Of a DNA stretch of 64,000 bases, positions 1-9,948 are shown piece after piece. The position numbers and the translations under genes were made by a program. Position 1 is the stretch's first letter. Each line of letters begins with the position of its first letter. This DNA comes from Urophycis tenuis. Its lineage: Eukaryota; Chordata; Actinopteri; Gadiformes; Phycidae. Location of the stretch: assembly GCA_036785325.1 (NCBI GenBank), contig JAXIVH010000068.1:883501-947500 (forward strand), written 5' to 3'. Under the pieces are notes generated by a model, which was not told the origin of the DNA, did not search any database, and saw only the letters and a program-made list of their open reading frames with translations.

Positions 1-87
1 ACCACATAACATTAGCAGTTCAGAGTAGCCTCTGACCCATTGAGGTATTGGTTGAAGTGTGATTGTAGCTGAGCATTTTGAACCTAC

Positions 88-348
88 CCTCCACTCTGAG
101 GTTGGCTGTGGTCTTGGAGTTGGCCACCTGGTAGGTGTATTCTCCAACATCCTGAGGTCTGGTGATAACAATCATCAGGCGCCGGACTGCTCCTTCCACC
201 TCACTCACAACGTTCTCATTGAAGTCCACAGGCTGGCCTTCCTTCAGCCACCTCCCTTCAGCCGTGGCGTTTGCAACCTCACATTCCAGGTGGGCAGTCT
301 GGGACTCGGCCACTGTCACGTCCTGTAGGGGTCTGGTAATGGCTCCCC
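88..348 (-). CDS. ttn: titin exon, I-band Ig (VAESQTAHLECEV)
   Basis: This 261-base, phase-1 exon is an Ig domain (residues 2296-2382) with PLQDVTVAESQTAHLECEV, GRWLKEG and DVGEYTYQVANSK. The donor GTAGGT follows 88. The next exon lies outside the window; positions 1-87 show only intron. Confidence 0.93.
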
Positions 349-446
349 CTAGTCGTGGAGGAAATGAAAGCATTGGTTACATTTCATAATCAGGAAGAGA
401 TTACAAGCATGCAAACTCATTACTAATATAATAAGTTAGAACATAC

Positions 447-707
447 CAGAGACGGAGAGTGAGGCACTGGATGTCTTTTCACCAGCATGGAAGGTGTACT
501 GGCCCTCCTCATCCTTCATGGTGTCTACAATGGTCAGCGTGTACACATTTCCCAGGGACTCCATCTTGTACTTGGGTACAGCTTTGAGATGCTGGTTCTT
601 CAAGCTCCATACTGCATCGATCCCAGAGTGAGACAGCTCTACTTCAAACATGACATTCTGGGATTCAGAGCACACCTTGTCCTCCAGGTGTCTTGTGATG
701 TTCACCT
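447..707 (-). CDS. ttn: titin exon, I-band Ig (SESQNVMFEVEL)
   Basis: This 261-base, phase-1 exon is an Ig domain (residues 2209-2295) with SESQNVMFEVELSHSGIDA, VWSLKN and KDEEGQYTFHAGE. Acceptor CACAG, donor GTATGT. Confidence 0.93.
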
Positions 708-824
708 CTGTGTATGAAAAAAACATGAATAATCAATAAATTGAGGATCTCAAATCCAACAGGTTTGATTATAAAAAAACACAATTAGAATAGCCAGTTA
801 TTCTTAAAAAAAATATCATCATAC

Positions 825-1088
825 CCTCGACTGACAGTCTACAGCTGGTGTCAACCTTTCCCACCACCAGTTTGTACTGTCCCTCATCGGAGGCATAGGT
901 CCTGTTGAGGACCAGACGCTGCTTGGCCCCCTTGGACACCATCTGAACTCGGTCACTGGCTGTCATTAGTTTATCATTGTGGTACCATTTGACAGAGGTG
1001 ATGTCCTGAGCTGAGATCTTGGTTTCCAAAACAGCCTTGGTTCCCTCAATGGATGATACATCCTTCAGTGGCACCAGGACATCAATGG
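825..1088 (-). CDS. ttn: titin exon, I-band Ig (VSSIEGTKAVLE)
   Basis: This 264-base, phase-1 exon is an Ig domain (residues 2121-2208) with DVSSIEGTKAVLETKISA, TSVKWYHND, KGAKQRLVLNRTYASDEG and YKLVVGKV. Acceptor TTACAG, donor GTATGA. Confidence 0.93.
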
Positions 1089-1230
1089 CTGTAAAGGCAA
1101 GAGCACACAAAGTGGTAACGTGATTATGGTAGTGAGATACAGTACATAGATATCACAAGAAGAGGCTGGTGTATGCTAGTAAGCTTCATTAAACTACAGA
1201 TTGTATGATTTGATCATTTAAATTCCTCAC

Positions 1231-1503
1231 TCTGAACACTGAGTTTTCCAGAGGTGGAGATATCCTGGGCAGGAACCACAAAGGAATAGACAGCAGCATC
1301 ATCTCTGGTGACATTCTCCAACAGAAGCTTGTGCACCAGTTTGTCAATAACCATGTGGACACTGTCTGAGGCTGAGAGGACCTGGCTGTTCTTCATCCAG
1401 GTTCCTTCAACGTTCTCCTGAGAGAACTTCACCTCCAACTGAGCAATGTCCCCTTCACAGACTGTCAGGTCAATCAGGGGCTGAATCAGTGTCACAGGGC
1501 GCA
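1231..1503 (-). CDS. ttn: titin exon, I-band Ig (LTVCEGDIAQLE)
   Basis: This 273-base, phase-1 exon is an Ig domain (residues 2030-2120) with DLTVCEGDIAQLEVKFSQ, VEGTWMKNSQ and AAVYSFVVPA. Acceptor CCTCAG, donor GTGAGG. Confidence 0.93.
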
Positions 1504-1640
1504 CTGAGGACAGAGGGCATTGTTATTGTGAATTATTCTCAATTGAATAACAAATAACTGCATCATAACACACATCCTAACACAAGAACTCTAATTGAAA
1601 CACAGACGTGAAATATGTTAGAGGACATTGACAAGCTTAC

Positions 1641-1907
1641 ATTTCATCTTCAGGGAGCCACTGGTCCTCAGATCTCCACAGACAAAGGTGTATTTTCCCT
1701 GGTCCTCTTTCTTGACATCCTTGATTGATAGAGAATGTCTTCCACGGCGGGAGGACAGGACATATTTGCTGCTACTAGAGATCTCTGTGTCTCCAAAATA
1801 CCATGTGCCCTCAACATCTTCACGGGACAACTCAACCTCAAACTCTCCAGCATAGGTCTCAGGAACTTCAATGTTCTCCAACATCTTGGTCAGCTCGAGG
1901 GCAGCAC
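1641..1907 (-). CDS. ttn: titin exon, I-band Ig (IEVPETYAGEFE)
   Basis: This 267-base, phase-1 exon is an Ig domain (residues 1941-2029) with ENIEVPETYAGEFEVELS, VEGTWYF and SSRRGRHSLSIKDV. It matches the mammalian tandem Ig with IEVPESYSGELE. Donor GTAAGC. Confidence 0.93.
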
Positions 1908-2012
1908 CTGGACATCAGATATTGATAGTGTAAGGAATGCCATTCTAAAAAACTACTGGTTTCCTCAATAACTCTAACAAACTGAGGATAAATAGCAAGA
2001 GTCAAAGCTTAC

Positions 2013-2294
2013 CTTCAACATGGAGTCTTGCACTGGTCCTGATGCTCTCGTCATCTATTACAACACAGCTGTACTCTGCATCATCTTTCATCTCGATGAT
2101 CAGCACGGACAGGAAGTGGACCTTTCTGTCAGAGTGCATCCTGTATTTGTCTCCAGAAAATATATCCATGTTGTTCTTCATCCATTTCACCTTGACGAAA
2201 GGCTCGTTTGTCTCACACTCAAAAGTTACCATGGTGTCCTTTTCATTAGCAGTTTCATCTTCTAGATTTTGAGTGAAATTTACTGTTGCCTTGC
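2013..2294 (-). CDS. ttn: titin exon, proximal I-band Ig (FECETNEPF)
   Basis: This 282-base exon is one Ig domain (residues 1847-1940): MVTFECETNEPFVKVKWMK, YRMHSDRKVHFLSVL, DDAEYSCVV. It matches the first tandem I-band Ig after I1. From here each Ig is one exon with phase-1 boundaries. Confidence 0.93.
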
Positions 2295-2405
2295 CTGTAA
2301 TTAGGAATACAAAACAATTTCAATTTTAATTAGATACTTATAAATACAGCATGTTTCTGGTTGGTAACTGCTTATTATTGTTTGTGAAAATAAACATCAC
2401 TATAC

Positions 2406-4099
2406 CTTGCACAAGCAGAAAAGCATGGCTTGAAGCTTCCCCTGCTACATTCATGGCTTTGACCATGATACTGGCCGAATCTTCTGCAGTCACATTCCTG
2501 ATCACCAGCTCACAAACATGGTCTTCAGGCCAATACCAATAAATGCGATCTGACTTATCCAGTTGAATGCCATTCTTGAACCACTGACATTCTGGTTCGG
2601 GTCTTCCGACAACCCTGACTCGAAATTGAACCTCGTCCATGGGTGAAACGGTCTTGCTAGTAATGCGCTCCAGGATCTTGGGAGCTTCCATGCTGGGAGA
2701 CAGTTGAATCCTCTCTGGTTTGATGGTGGGTATGGTTACCTGCCCCTGTTCCTCCAGTAGTTTCCTCTCTGCCTCTTCTTTTTCTTTCAAGCGATGAAGC
2801 AGGTCTTCTTTTGTCTTCTTCAGTAGGTCCTCATAAGACTCATCCTTCCTGCGAGACTTGAACTCGACCGCAGAGATTGATTCATAGAATCCTTCTTCTG
2901 TCCTACGCTTGAACTTGCTTTTCAGTTCATCTGATTCCTCTGAGGTTTTCTCATGGACAACTCTCTGGGTCTTCTTCAGTTTAACAACCTCTTTCAACTG
3001 AGCACTCTCACCAGGTCTGTCCACCTTCATGATGTCAAAGCCTGCTCTTCCAGACTCCATGGACTCTGCAGCTCTAGTGTCTGGTGCACGTCGGAGTACA
3101 GACCGGAAGTCCTCTCTCTGCTGGATTTCTATCTTTACAACATGTTCTGTTGAGCCTAGCGGATTATCAGCAACCACCTTGACCTCTCCTGAATCATAGC
3201 ATTTGACATCAACTATCTCCAGGTAGTAAATGCCATCATAACGCAGCCTGTATCTTTTACTCTTGCGAATAAGTTGGCCATTAAGGTACCAGTTAACCTT
3301 GGGGGTTGGATAACCAGTGACTCTGCAACGGAATCTTGCCGTTTCTCCTTCCAGAACTCTTGATGGTTCTGGAACAAGCACAATGTCTGGTTTGGTCTTC
3401 TCTGTCTCCTCATCAGCACTGACACCAGTAGGTCCTCCCTCATGAGCCATGCGCTCCATCTCATCAATTCTGTGTGCTCCTTTTCTTCCCTCAGGGAGCT
3501 GTGACTCTTCAACAAGGCCTTTCTCATCCTTAACAATGAGGGTGGCCGAAGTTTGGTCAACTCCAAACTTGTTTGTAGCTCTGCAGGTAATAACACCGCT
3601 GTCTCTTGCATAAGCAACTTCATAGTCCAGACTGCAATAGCCAAACTCATTGACCATGCGCAGCCTATTGGCAGCATCAAGAGGTTTGCCATCATGCAAC
3701 CACTCAACTACCATAGTGGGGTCACCAATAGGAGTGAGTCGGCACTCAAAATGAGCTTGCCCAAAACGCTTCATTCTGACAGAAGTCAGCTTCTTCTTGA
3801 ACTGAGGTTTTTGCTGCTTCTCTTTATCATAAAGGTCTCCCTCCTCCCACTGCTCTTGGCCATAACGCTGATGAAGGGGTTCCAATTCAGGAGCAGCAAT
3901 CTCTTTAGCCTTGTAGGTTCCTTTCGTAATAATCAGCCTTCTCTCTGGTTCATGCATAGCAGAGTCGACCTCCACATTAACTCTACAGCGAGTGGTATCT
4001 CTTCCAGCCTTGTTGATGGCTGTAGCTGTGTACCAGGCACTGTCAGAGCCAACTGATGAAGGGATATGGAATTTGGCCTCTCCTTTGGTACCCTCAATC
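2406..4099 (-). CDS. ttn: titin large exon: end of Z7, Z8, Z9, Ig I1
   Basis: This 1,694-base exon (residues 1282-1846) holds the end of Ig Z7 (DSAWYTATAINKAG), Ig Z8 (LTPIGDPTMVVEWLHDGKPL), Ig Z9 (VLEGETARFRCRVTGYP), a charged helical linker (REDFRSVLRRAP, then Lys/Glu-rich LLHRLKEKEEAERK) and Ig I1 (IYWYWPEDHVCELVIRN). It spans the Z-disc to I-band transition. Order and content match the single large exon in vertebrate titin. Any start codon inside it is an ORF artefact; the reading enters from the upstream exon in phase 2. Confidence 0.95.
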
Positions 4100-4221
4100 C
4101 TAAGAGACATATTTAATTAGTCAAATGTATTTGCCTTATCTATAGTCCCTGTGAAATGTTACCTTGAATTCTAATAATTGTAAAACAATGGAGTTAATCA
4201 ACAGCTAAATAAGACACTTAC

Positions 4222-4390
4222 TTGATATGTGGGTACTTGTGTGGGGAAATAATATCACTGTTTTTCAGCCAGACAATATCAGGAATGGGGTTTCCAATGG
4301 CCCTGACCGCCAACTCAACCAGAGTGCCCTGCTTCACACTGATATTCTTCAGCTTTTCAGTGAACTGGGGACGTGCCAGGCTTTCTTTAG
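4222..4390 (-). CDS. ttn: titin exon, first half of Ig Z7
   Basis: This 169-base exon (residues 1226-1282) reads PQFTEKLKNISVKQG, then GNPIPDIVWLKNSDII and PHKYPHI, the first half of Ig Z7. Acceptor CCACAG, donor GTAAGT; ends in phase 2. Confidence 0.92.
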
Positions 4391-4484
4391 CTGTGGATGT
4401 TTAAGAACATTCATGGCATCAAATGCCTTGTTTCTTGTGTTTATATGAACATATATTTAATCTGTAATTGACTTGCAATCTTAC

Positions 4485-4649
4485 CATCGACAGTCAGAGT
4501 GATGGAGACGGAAGACTTTCCAGCTCTGTTCTGAGCAACAACTGTCCATTCCCCAGAATCGTGAGGCATGGCTGTTACAATGATCAAAGATTGTGTTCCA
4601 TCTTCTTTAACAACAATCTTGTGGGTAAAGTCATTGACAACTTGATGTC
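4485..4649 (-). CDS. ttn: titin exon, second half of Ig Z6
   Basis: This 165-base exon (residues 1171-1225) encodes VVNDFTHKIVVKEDGTQSLI and DSGEWTVVAQNRAGKSSVS, the second half of Ig Z6. Acceptor TACCCAG, donor GTAAGA; phase 1 at both ends. Found by homology. Confidence 0.92.
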
Positions 4650-4758
4650 CTGGGTAGAAGAGGATAAGATCAAATTAAAAAATGGACTGCATGACCGACA
4701 TGATGAATATTGATTGTTTGATTGATTGTTGATTGTGCTATTAGATTGTTGCGCTTAC

Positions 4759-4991
4759 CATTGTGGAACCAGTATGTTTCAGGCATCGGCCTTCCGACAA
4801 CCTTCAGGTCGAATCTGGCAGTCTGCCCCTCAGAGCATTTACATGAGGAAGGCTTCAGGACAAAGACGGGTTTGTAGAGTCTCTCCAACTGAGCTTCATC
4901 TGTCTCATCAAGCCTGCGTGCTGGAGAGCGAGCAGGAGAGCGACTGGAAGAACGCCCAGGGGAGCGACTCATAGATCGAGGGGATGTAGAC
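4759..4991 (-). CDS. ttn: titin exon, SP/SR-rich segment and start of Ig Z6
   Basis: This 233-base exon (residues 1093-1170) starts with an SR/SP-rich stretch (SRSPGRSSSRSPARSPARR), the counterpart of the mammalian MSPAR repeats. It continues LDETDEAQLERLYKPVFVLK into Ig Z6 (EGQTARFDLKVVGRPMPETY). Ends in phase 1. Confidence 0.93.
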
Positions 4992-5068
4992 CTGGGAAAA
5001 TATTAGACATTCATAAGTACTATCTTATTCACTATTATTCACTCTTCATTCCTTCTCTGGCACCATAC

Positions 5069-5310
5069 CTGATTCTTTGCATCGCTGGCTGGGGGGTGTA
5101 TCTCTGAGGTGTTGCTGTTCCAGAAGGTTCCACATACAGCTTGCCAGAGCTGACAGCATTACCCTTCATGTTGCTGGCAAAGGCAGTGTAAACACCCTCA
5201 TCCTCAGGAAGCACCACAGGTATACGAAGGCTGGCTCTGCCATCCTGAAGAACCTCCATCTGACAACGGCTACCATGTTGAAGACGGTTGCCATCTTTGT
5301 ACCATGCAAT
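5069..5310 (-). CDS. ttn: titin exon, remainder of Ig Z5
   Basis: This 242-base exon (residues 1013-1093) begins IAWYKDG and continues through LQDGRASLRIPVVLPEDEG and YTAFASNMKGNA to GKLYVEP, completing Ig Z5. A Gln/Pro-rich linker follows (TPQPAMQRIR). Ends in phase 2. Confidence 0.94.
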
Positions 5311-5389
5311 CTGTTGGAAGGAAAAAGGTCTATGGATTCTGATATATTCTTATTGAGCCATCAAAATGTGTATTTTTGTTGTTTCTTAC

Positions 5390-5623
5390 TTTGGGAAGTG
5401 GGATTCCAGCCATTTTACAGTGGAAAGTGACTCCCATTCCCTCCATGATCCTGTAGTTTTTGACTGGTGTGGCAAATGTTGGCTGCACAATCTCGGTCTC
5501 ATGTTCTACTGCAGTCACCATTAGTTCACCATCCTCGGTCACTATGTCTTGATAGGTAATTGTCATGATCCGGAGCTCAATCTCCTGGATAATTCTCTCC
5601 TCAAATGCAGAAATATGAAATTC
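5390..5623 (-). CDS. ttn: titin exon, linker and start of Ig Z5
   Basis: This 234-base, phase-0 exon (residues 935-1012) contains EFHISAFEERIIQEIELRI, then NYRIMEGMGVTFHCKMAG and PLPK, the start of Ig Z5. These blocks are strongly conserved in vertebrate titin. Donor GTAAGA. Confidence 0.93.
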
Positions 5624-5701
5624 CTGAAATGTAAATAGGATTAGCGTAACATTGCAAACAGCCTTATGCACATTAGAGAAAACTGGAGTATTAGGAAGTA
5701 C

Positions 5702-5835
5702 CGTTTCTGAGACGAAGCTCATAGGGGTGGTCACCCTCCTCTGTTCTATCTCGTACTGGCTCACGACCACTGTGGGCTCCAGCACTTCCGATTTATATGT
5801 CACGTCATACTGCTTCATGTAGGCATCATATTCTT
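5702..5835 (-). CDS. ttn: titin exon, Z4-Z5 linker, part 1
   Basis: This 134-base exon (residues 890-934) encodes EEYDAYMKQYDVTYKSEVLE then QYEIEQRRV, part of the tyrosine- and charge-rich linker between Ig Z4 and Z5. The sequence is more diverged from mammals than the Ig exons, but position and phases fit. Confidence 0.85.
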
Positions 5836-5972
5836 CTGCAGAAATCAAGACAAGCCAGCCATAATCAAGACAGCTGTTCAAACATTACATCGACAGAGGA
5901 ACTGTTTTGCCAACTCAACTTCTAGAGATAGAGATGAGAGACTTGTGGTTAAGGTATTGAAAGATGACCTAC

Positions 5973-6115
5973 CTTCCTCCAGCAGAGTCGCCGAAGCTGA
6001 GGCTTCTCCAAGCTGGTTCTTAGCAAAAATCGAGTACTCTCCTGCATCATCAGCAAAGGTCATGGAGATCTCCAACCTGCATTCTCCTGTCTCTTTCTTG
6101 TAGGCTACTTTATAT
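5973..6115 (-). CDS. ttn: titin exon, second half of Ig Z4
   Basis: This 143-base exon (residues 842-889) reads YKVAYKKETGECRLEISMTF then ADDAGEYSIFAKN and ends in LLEE, completing Ig Z4. It enters in phase 2 and leaves in phase 1. Donor GTAGGT. Confidence 0.93.
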
Positions 6116-6195
6116 CTGAAGTGGATAAGGGGCAGATTATTGACGAATACTCTCATAATCATACAGATGGAAAAGTAAAGTGTTTGGGACTGTAC

Positions 6196-6366
6196 CTGTA
6201 TCCAGTGGTGAGGGGCATGCCACTCTTCTTCCAGATAATATGTGGTTTGGGGGCTCCTCCAACCTGGCACTCAAACACAACACTTCCTCCCTCCACCAGC
6301 TTCTGGATGCTGGGCTTCTTGATGAAAAACGGTGCAGCTGATGTGCTGTCTGTCTCCACCTCAATG
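6196..6366 (-). CDS. ttn: titin exon, first half of Ig Z4
   Basis: This 171-base exon (residues 785-842) contains FFIKKPSIQKLVEGGSVVFE, QVGGAPKP and the core Trp in IIWKKSG, the first half of Ig Z4. It is continued by the next exon at 5973-6115. Donor GTACAG. Confidence 0.93.
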
Positions 6367-6488
6367 CTGCCATGACATTTTAAATTTAAAGCCGGTACTA
6401 ATGTCAAGTCAAACAAGTTGCTTCAGCAAATATGTTTATTTGGAAAAGTGGAATTAATTGGGTATAACTAGCATAAGCCGTCACTCAC

Positions 6489-6561
6489 ATTTTCTCTTCT
6501 GTGATTCCAATTTCAGAAACAATGGATATTGTTTCTTCTCTGCTCTCAATATCTTCTGACA
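6489..6561 (-). CDS. ttn: titin small linker exon after Z3
   Basis: This 73-base exon encodes an acidic linker, SEDIESREETISIVSEIGIT (residues 761-785), corresponding to the SEEFEKETTAV stretch after Z3. Acceptor TTTCAG, donor GTGAGT; enters in phase 1 and leaves in phase 2. Confidence 0.85.
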
Positions 6562-6767
6562 CTGAAAGAAATTGACAACAAAAATGTTGTTGCTTTTAAT
6601 ACTGTAAACTGTCAAACGTCGCAGCCTAGTAGCCCATACTAGCATAATGCCAAATATCATCTCACGCACTGTACATCTGCATTTTTTGCATTACAGAACA
6701 GGAAAGAAGAAAGCTTAAATGAAAACATCAGGTAGTCTATTCCACATCCGCAGGAGCTGGCCATTAC

Positions 6768-7026
6768 CTTTGACAAGCAGATAGCAGGATGTGCTAACTG
6801 TTCCAGCCTCGCTGGTTGCCGTGCAGGTGAAGCGGCCGCTGTCTTCAGCAAAGGCTTCACGGATCACCAGACGGGCAAATCCATTGTCATAGCTGATCTG
6901 GAAGTCAATGGAGCTCTCAATCTTGTAGTCCTCTCTGAACCACATGATGACCGGGCTGGGATGAGCAGTGATCTGGCACTCCAGAGTCACAGACTCACCC
7001 TCTGTTACAGTCAAGTTCTTTAAGAC
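6768..7026 (-). CDS. ttn: titin exon, Ig Z3
   Basis: This 259-base exon (residues 675-760) encodes a complete Ig domain: TVTEGESVTLECQITAHPSP, IESSIDFQIS, AEDSGRFTCTATSEAGTVS. Conserved Cys and the DSGxxxC motif are present. The match to vertebrate Ig Z3 is nearly residue for residue. Ends in phase 1. Confidence 0.95.
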
Positions 7027-7095
7027 CTAAAGTTTAAGACCAGAGGAGGGTATCAGCTTTCACACCATGGATTGATCATTATTCAGCAATAAACA

Positions 7096-7098
<3 letters not shown>

Positions 7099-7131
<33 letters not shown>
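7099..7131. repeat. TA dinucleotide microsatellite
   Basis: An uninterrupted (TA)n run of about 33 bases in the titin intron between the PVTPPT exon and the Z3 exon. Confidence 0.95.
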
Positions 7132-7133
<2 letters not shown>

Positions 7134-7162
7134 TAACATATCCTTATTGTATTGGAACTCAC

Positions 7163-7222
7163 AGCAACAACTGTAGGAGGAGTGACTGGATTCTCAGTCG
7201 CAATGGGGACCAGGGCAGCCTC
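7163..7222 (-). CDS. ttn: titin small exon before Ig Z3
   Basis: This 60-base exon encodes EAALVPIATENPVTPPTVVA (residues 655-674), matching the VPAPVEIPVTPPTLVS stretch that leads into Ig Z3. Acceptor CTCCAG, donor GTGAGT, phase 0 on both sides. Confidence 0.88.
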
Positions 7223-7608
7223 CTGGAGAAAGACCAGAACAGACCAGACCCATGAGTTAGTTGGTTATTAAGCTGGTTAGGTGGTTCAACAGGACTAGCT
7301 TGTCTCAGGTCTGGGGTACAGGAGGGAATGGAAGCCAATGACAAAGAAAACAAGACATTCAGAAGAGATGAAGAAGAGGGAAGACTGAAGAAGGGTTGTC
7401 ATGGGAGACAGTGTTGTCAAGGGAGACAGGTTGCTAAGGGAGAACAGTTGCCATGGGAGACGGGTCTTTAATGAAGCAGATGATCTGTGAAGGAAGAGGG
7501 ACCGTCTGATTGGCTGTGGTGTTATAGTGGAGGTGTTAACCAATGTGTATACAGCTTTGTCCACACAGAGTTAGAAGGGCGGTGGCGAAGGAGGAGTACA
7601 GTACCAAC

Positions 7609-7845
7609 CTGAGGCTCCCAGTCCTCAAACTCCTCCTGGCTCCCTGTAAAGCCAGCTTGTACCTGAACCTCAGAGTGGTATTGGGGGTCTCTAAATGGTG
7701 GAGGAGTGGGCTCGAAGGTCACTTGTGACTCCACAACCCTACGAGAAGGACTGGGAGACTTGACTGGTTTGATGATCTTTCTAGTGGTCGAGGGGGAGGA
7801 TAAGTCTTTCTGCAGAGTGGAGATGGCAGAGCCTGCCCTTGAGAC
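7609..7845 (-). CDS. ttn: titin exon, linker (GSAISTLQK segment)
   Basis: This 237-base, phase-0 exon encodes residues 576-654. It includes AGSAISTLQKDL, KSPSPSRR and FEPTPPPFRD, corresponding to the vertebrate titin GSAIATLQKELS to AEPTPLPQF linker. The ORF continues past the GTTGGT donor only by read-through. Confidence 0.9.
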
Positions 7846-8142
7846 CTGACCGACCCGAAGAGAACAGTGTTACCAACGTCAACGAGAGAAAATCACTCCA
7901 GAGTAGGTTGAACATTGGAAGGTGACAGGACTACCAACGTCTTCGATGGTATTTTTGTTATATTTTGGTAACCAATTAAAAGGAATTGTAATTACTGTAT
8001 ATAGTATAGGAAATAGGAAATTATAGGACGAAATTACATGGTATATTTTATGTCCTATGTAATATTTTAAGCTCACAACAAAGTAATGTTGTTAAAGATG
8101 GATGGTGATTGAGTTTGAAATCAATGGCCTTTAGCGCCTTAC

Positions 8143-8256
8143 CTCATAATTTGAGTCATGTTTAGGAACAGTAACTTTAGAAACTGTAAACTTTGGAAGT
8201 GGGGACAGTGTTGGAGCCATTTCCACATGGCTGCCGGTTTCTGTGGTTCTTTGGAT
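8143..8256 (-). CDS. ttn: titin exon, linker (FTVSK segment)
   Basis: This 114-base, phase-0 exon encodes residues 538-575. It contains LSPLPKFTVSKVTVPKH, matching the vertebrate titin PHFTVSKISVPKTEHGYE segment between the Z-repeats and Z3. It was identified by homology plus a CACTCTAG acceptor and a GTAAGG donor. Confidence 0.9.
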
Positions 8257-8304
8257 CTAGAGTGACCAACAGAGTTCAAGGTTGAGTGGTCGATAAGATC
8301 ATAC

Positions 8305-8580
8305 CTCACTAGAAACGTCTAGAAAGCTTTGAGAAGGACGCTGCCCCACCTGGGAGATGTTTGATTTATGTTCTGATGTTGTACTGATCGTGGCTGACTG
8401 GGCAGCCTCTGCTGTCATTCTGACATGTGTCTCTGCGGCATCAGTGGCAGCCTGTGGCTGTAAGTCTACAGGCACTTCTTCAGTTCTGAATCGCTCCACA
8501 TGCACAGGCTGACGAACACGAGCTAGGTCAACAGCAGCCATCACGGTGGCCACTGCCCCTGCTCTTTCACCTCCCTCCCC
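8305..8580 (-). CDS. ttn: titin exon, Z-repeat and following linker
   Basis: This 276-base exon (residues 446-537) carries a clear Z-repeat core, AVATVMAAVDLARVRQP, the type of motif that binds alpha-actinin at the Z-disc. The rest (THVRMTAEAAQSATISTTSE) matches the linker after the last mammalian Z-repeat. Acceptor CTCCAG, donor GTATGA, phase 0 at both ends. Only this one convincing Z-repeat was found, whereas mammals have up to seven. Confidence 0.9.
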
Positions 8581-8639
8581 CTGGAGACAGAACAAGCAGC
8601 TCATTGTATACAGCACATAGATCTCACAGTATCCATGGT

Positions 8640-8760
8640 AACAGCATCATTAGCTTGATGGATACAGCAAATAGATGTCAGATGTATCCATGGCAATATT
8701 ATCATCAGCCGGTGGGATACAGCACATAGATCTCAGTGTATCCATTGTAGAACGGTAAAG
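8640..8760. repeat. about 60-bp tandem duplication in titin intron
   Basis: Two to three diverged copies of a unit reading roughly GATACAGCACATAGATCTCA followed by GTATCCATGG lie just upstream of the Z-repeat exon. Non-coding. Confidence 0.6.
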
Positions 8761-8774
8761 GGGGCATTTAGCGA

Positions 8775-8912
8775 CTTACAATCAGTACATTTGTGGGGTT
8801 CAACATGTAGACAGTTGGAGGAGGGGGATCAAGGGGATCGAACCGCCGACCCTACGGTTAGTGGATGACCTGCTCTGTCCACCCGCTCTACCCATTAAAC
8901 TACTGCCGCCCC
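8775..8912 (-). repeat. tRNA-derived SINE head
   Basis: On the minus strand, the sequence starting GGGGCGGCAGTAG at 8912 contains an A-box-like TAGTTTAATGGG and a B-box GGTTCGATCCC (about 8833-8846). These are the pol III promoter boxes of tRNA-derived fish SINEs. The anticodon region is disrupted and the unit is embedded in a longer repeat, so I read it as a SINE and not as a tRNA gene. Confidence 0.65.
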
Positions 8913-9236
8913 TTGGTAGTGTGTTGATAAGTGTATAGGTACATAGGTAAATGTTAGGATTCAACTTCAATACAATAGCATTCTATACTTATTTATGTCT
9001 GCATACACAGACAAACATATTCAGCAATCAAAGCAGGCAGTCTATCATGTGATCTTTCAGCAGTTTAAGTTGTGGTTTCTTGGTGAAGATTGAGAGGAAC
9101 AGGTTCTACATCTTTCTACACGTTCTACATATCATATTCTGGAAGAGGGGTTATGGACGTGGTGGTGGTATCAGTTGTGGGTAGGGGAGGTGATGAGAGG
9201 GGATTCAGAGGGAGGTGGAGGTTTCACAAGATCTAC

Positions 9237-9323
9237 CGGCACCTCTTGTGTAGAGTCAGACATTGTCCCAGTCAGAGGCGTGTCGCCACTACGAGCATGA
9301 TCCACCGCCACACTGCAACTGTC
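9237..9323 (-). pseudogene. possible degenerate titin Z-repeat exon
   Basis: After a CTCTCAG acceptor, the phase-0 reading gives SVAVDHARSGDTP then STQEVPVDL. This resembles the next exon's Z-repeat, which reads AVATVMAAVDLARVRQP then TEEVPVDL. A donor-like GTAGAT follows 9237. The core motif is eroded and a stop occurs downstream if it is read through. It could be a diverged real exon, a dead one, or chance. Confidence 0.3.
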
Positions 9324-9360
9324 CTGAGAGCCAAGCTGGTCACATGGAGTATCCACAGCA

Positions 9361-9890
9361 TGTTTACTCTACCACCCAAACATACCACTAACCTCCACAG
9401 CATGTTAACTCTACCACCCAAACATACCACTCACCTCCACAGCATGTTAACTCTACCACTCTTATCACTCTAGTACTAGAGTGATAAGAAGTTCTAGTGA
9501 ATGCTTGATAAGTAGACTATAATCAATAATTAAGTGTATTTTTCGGTGCACGATCTGCACGCGCACTATGGGTCAATATGATAGTACCGGCAAGTAATAA
9601 AAACTACTTTCACCCCTGGTTAACACCCACTACCACCCAACCATACCATTAACCTCCACATAATGTTAACACCCACTACCACTCAACCACACCACTAACC
9701 TCCACAGCATGTGAACATCCACTACCACCCAACCACACCACTAACCTCCACAGCATGCTAACACTACTACAACTCAACCACACCACTAACCTCCACAGCA
9801 TGTGAACACCCACTACCACCCAACCACACCACTAACCTCCACAGCATGCTAACACTACTACCCAACCATATCACTAACCATAGCACTCTC
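9361..9890. repeat. 40-46 bp minisatellite (CCACTAACCTCCACAGCATG)
   Basis: Two blocks (9361-9470 and about 9605-9890) repeat a unit containing CTACCACCCAACCACACCAC and CTAACCTCCACAGCATG. About 130 bases of unrelated sequence separate them. Located in a titin intron; non-coding. Confidence 0.85.
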
Positions 9891-9948
9891 TACCATCCAA
9901 CCCAACGCCATCCCAGAGAATTTGCAGGGAGGAAAAGATACCACATTT

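Noticed and set aside
8830..8912. Possible functional tRNA gene
   Set aside because: A- and B-box sequences are present, but spacing and anticodon arm do not form a proper cloverleaf and the unit continues into SINE-like sequence.
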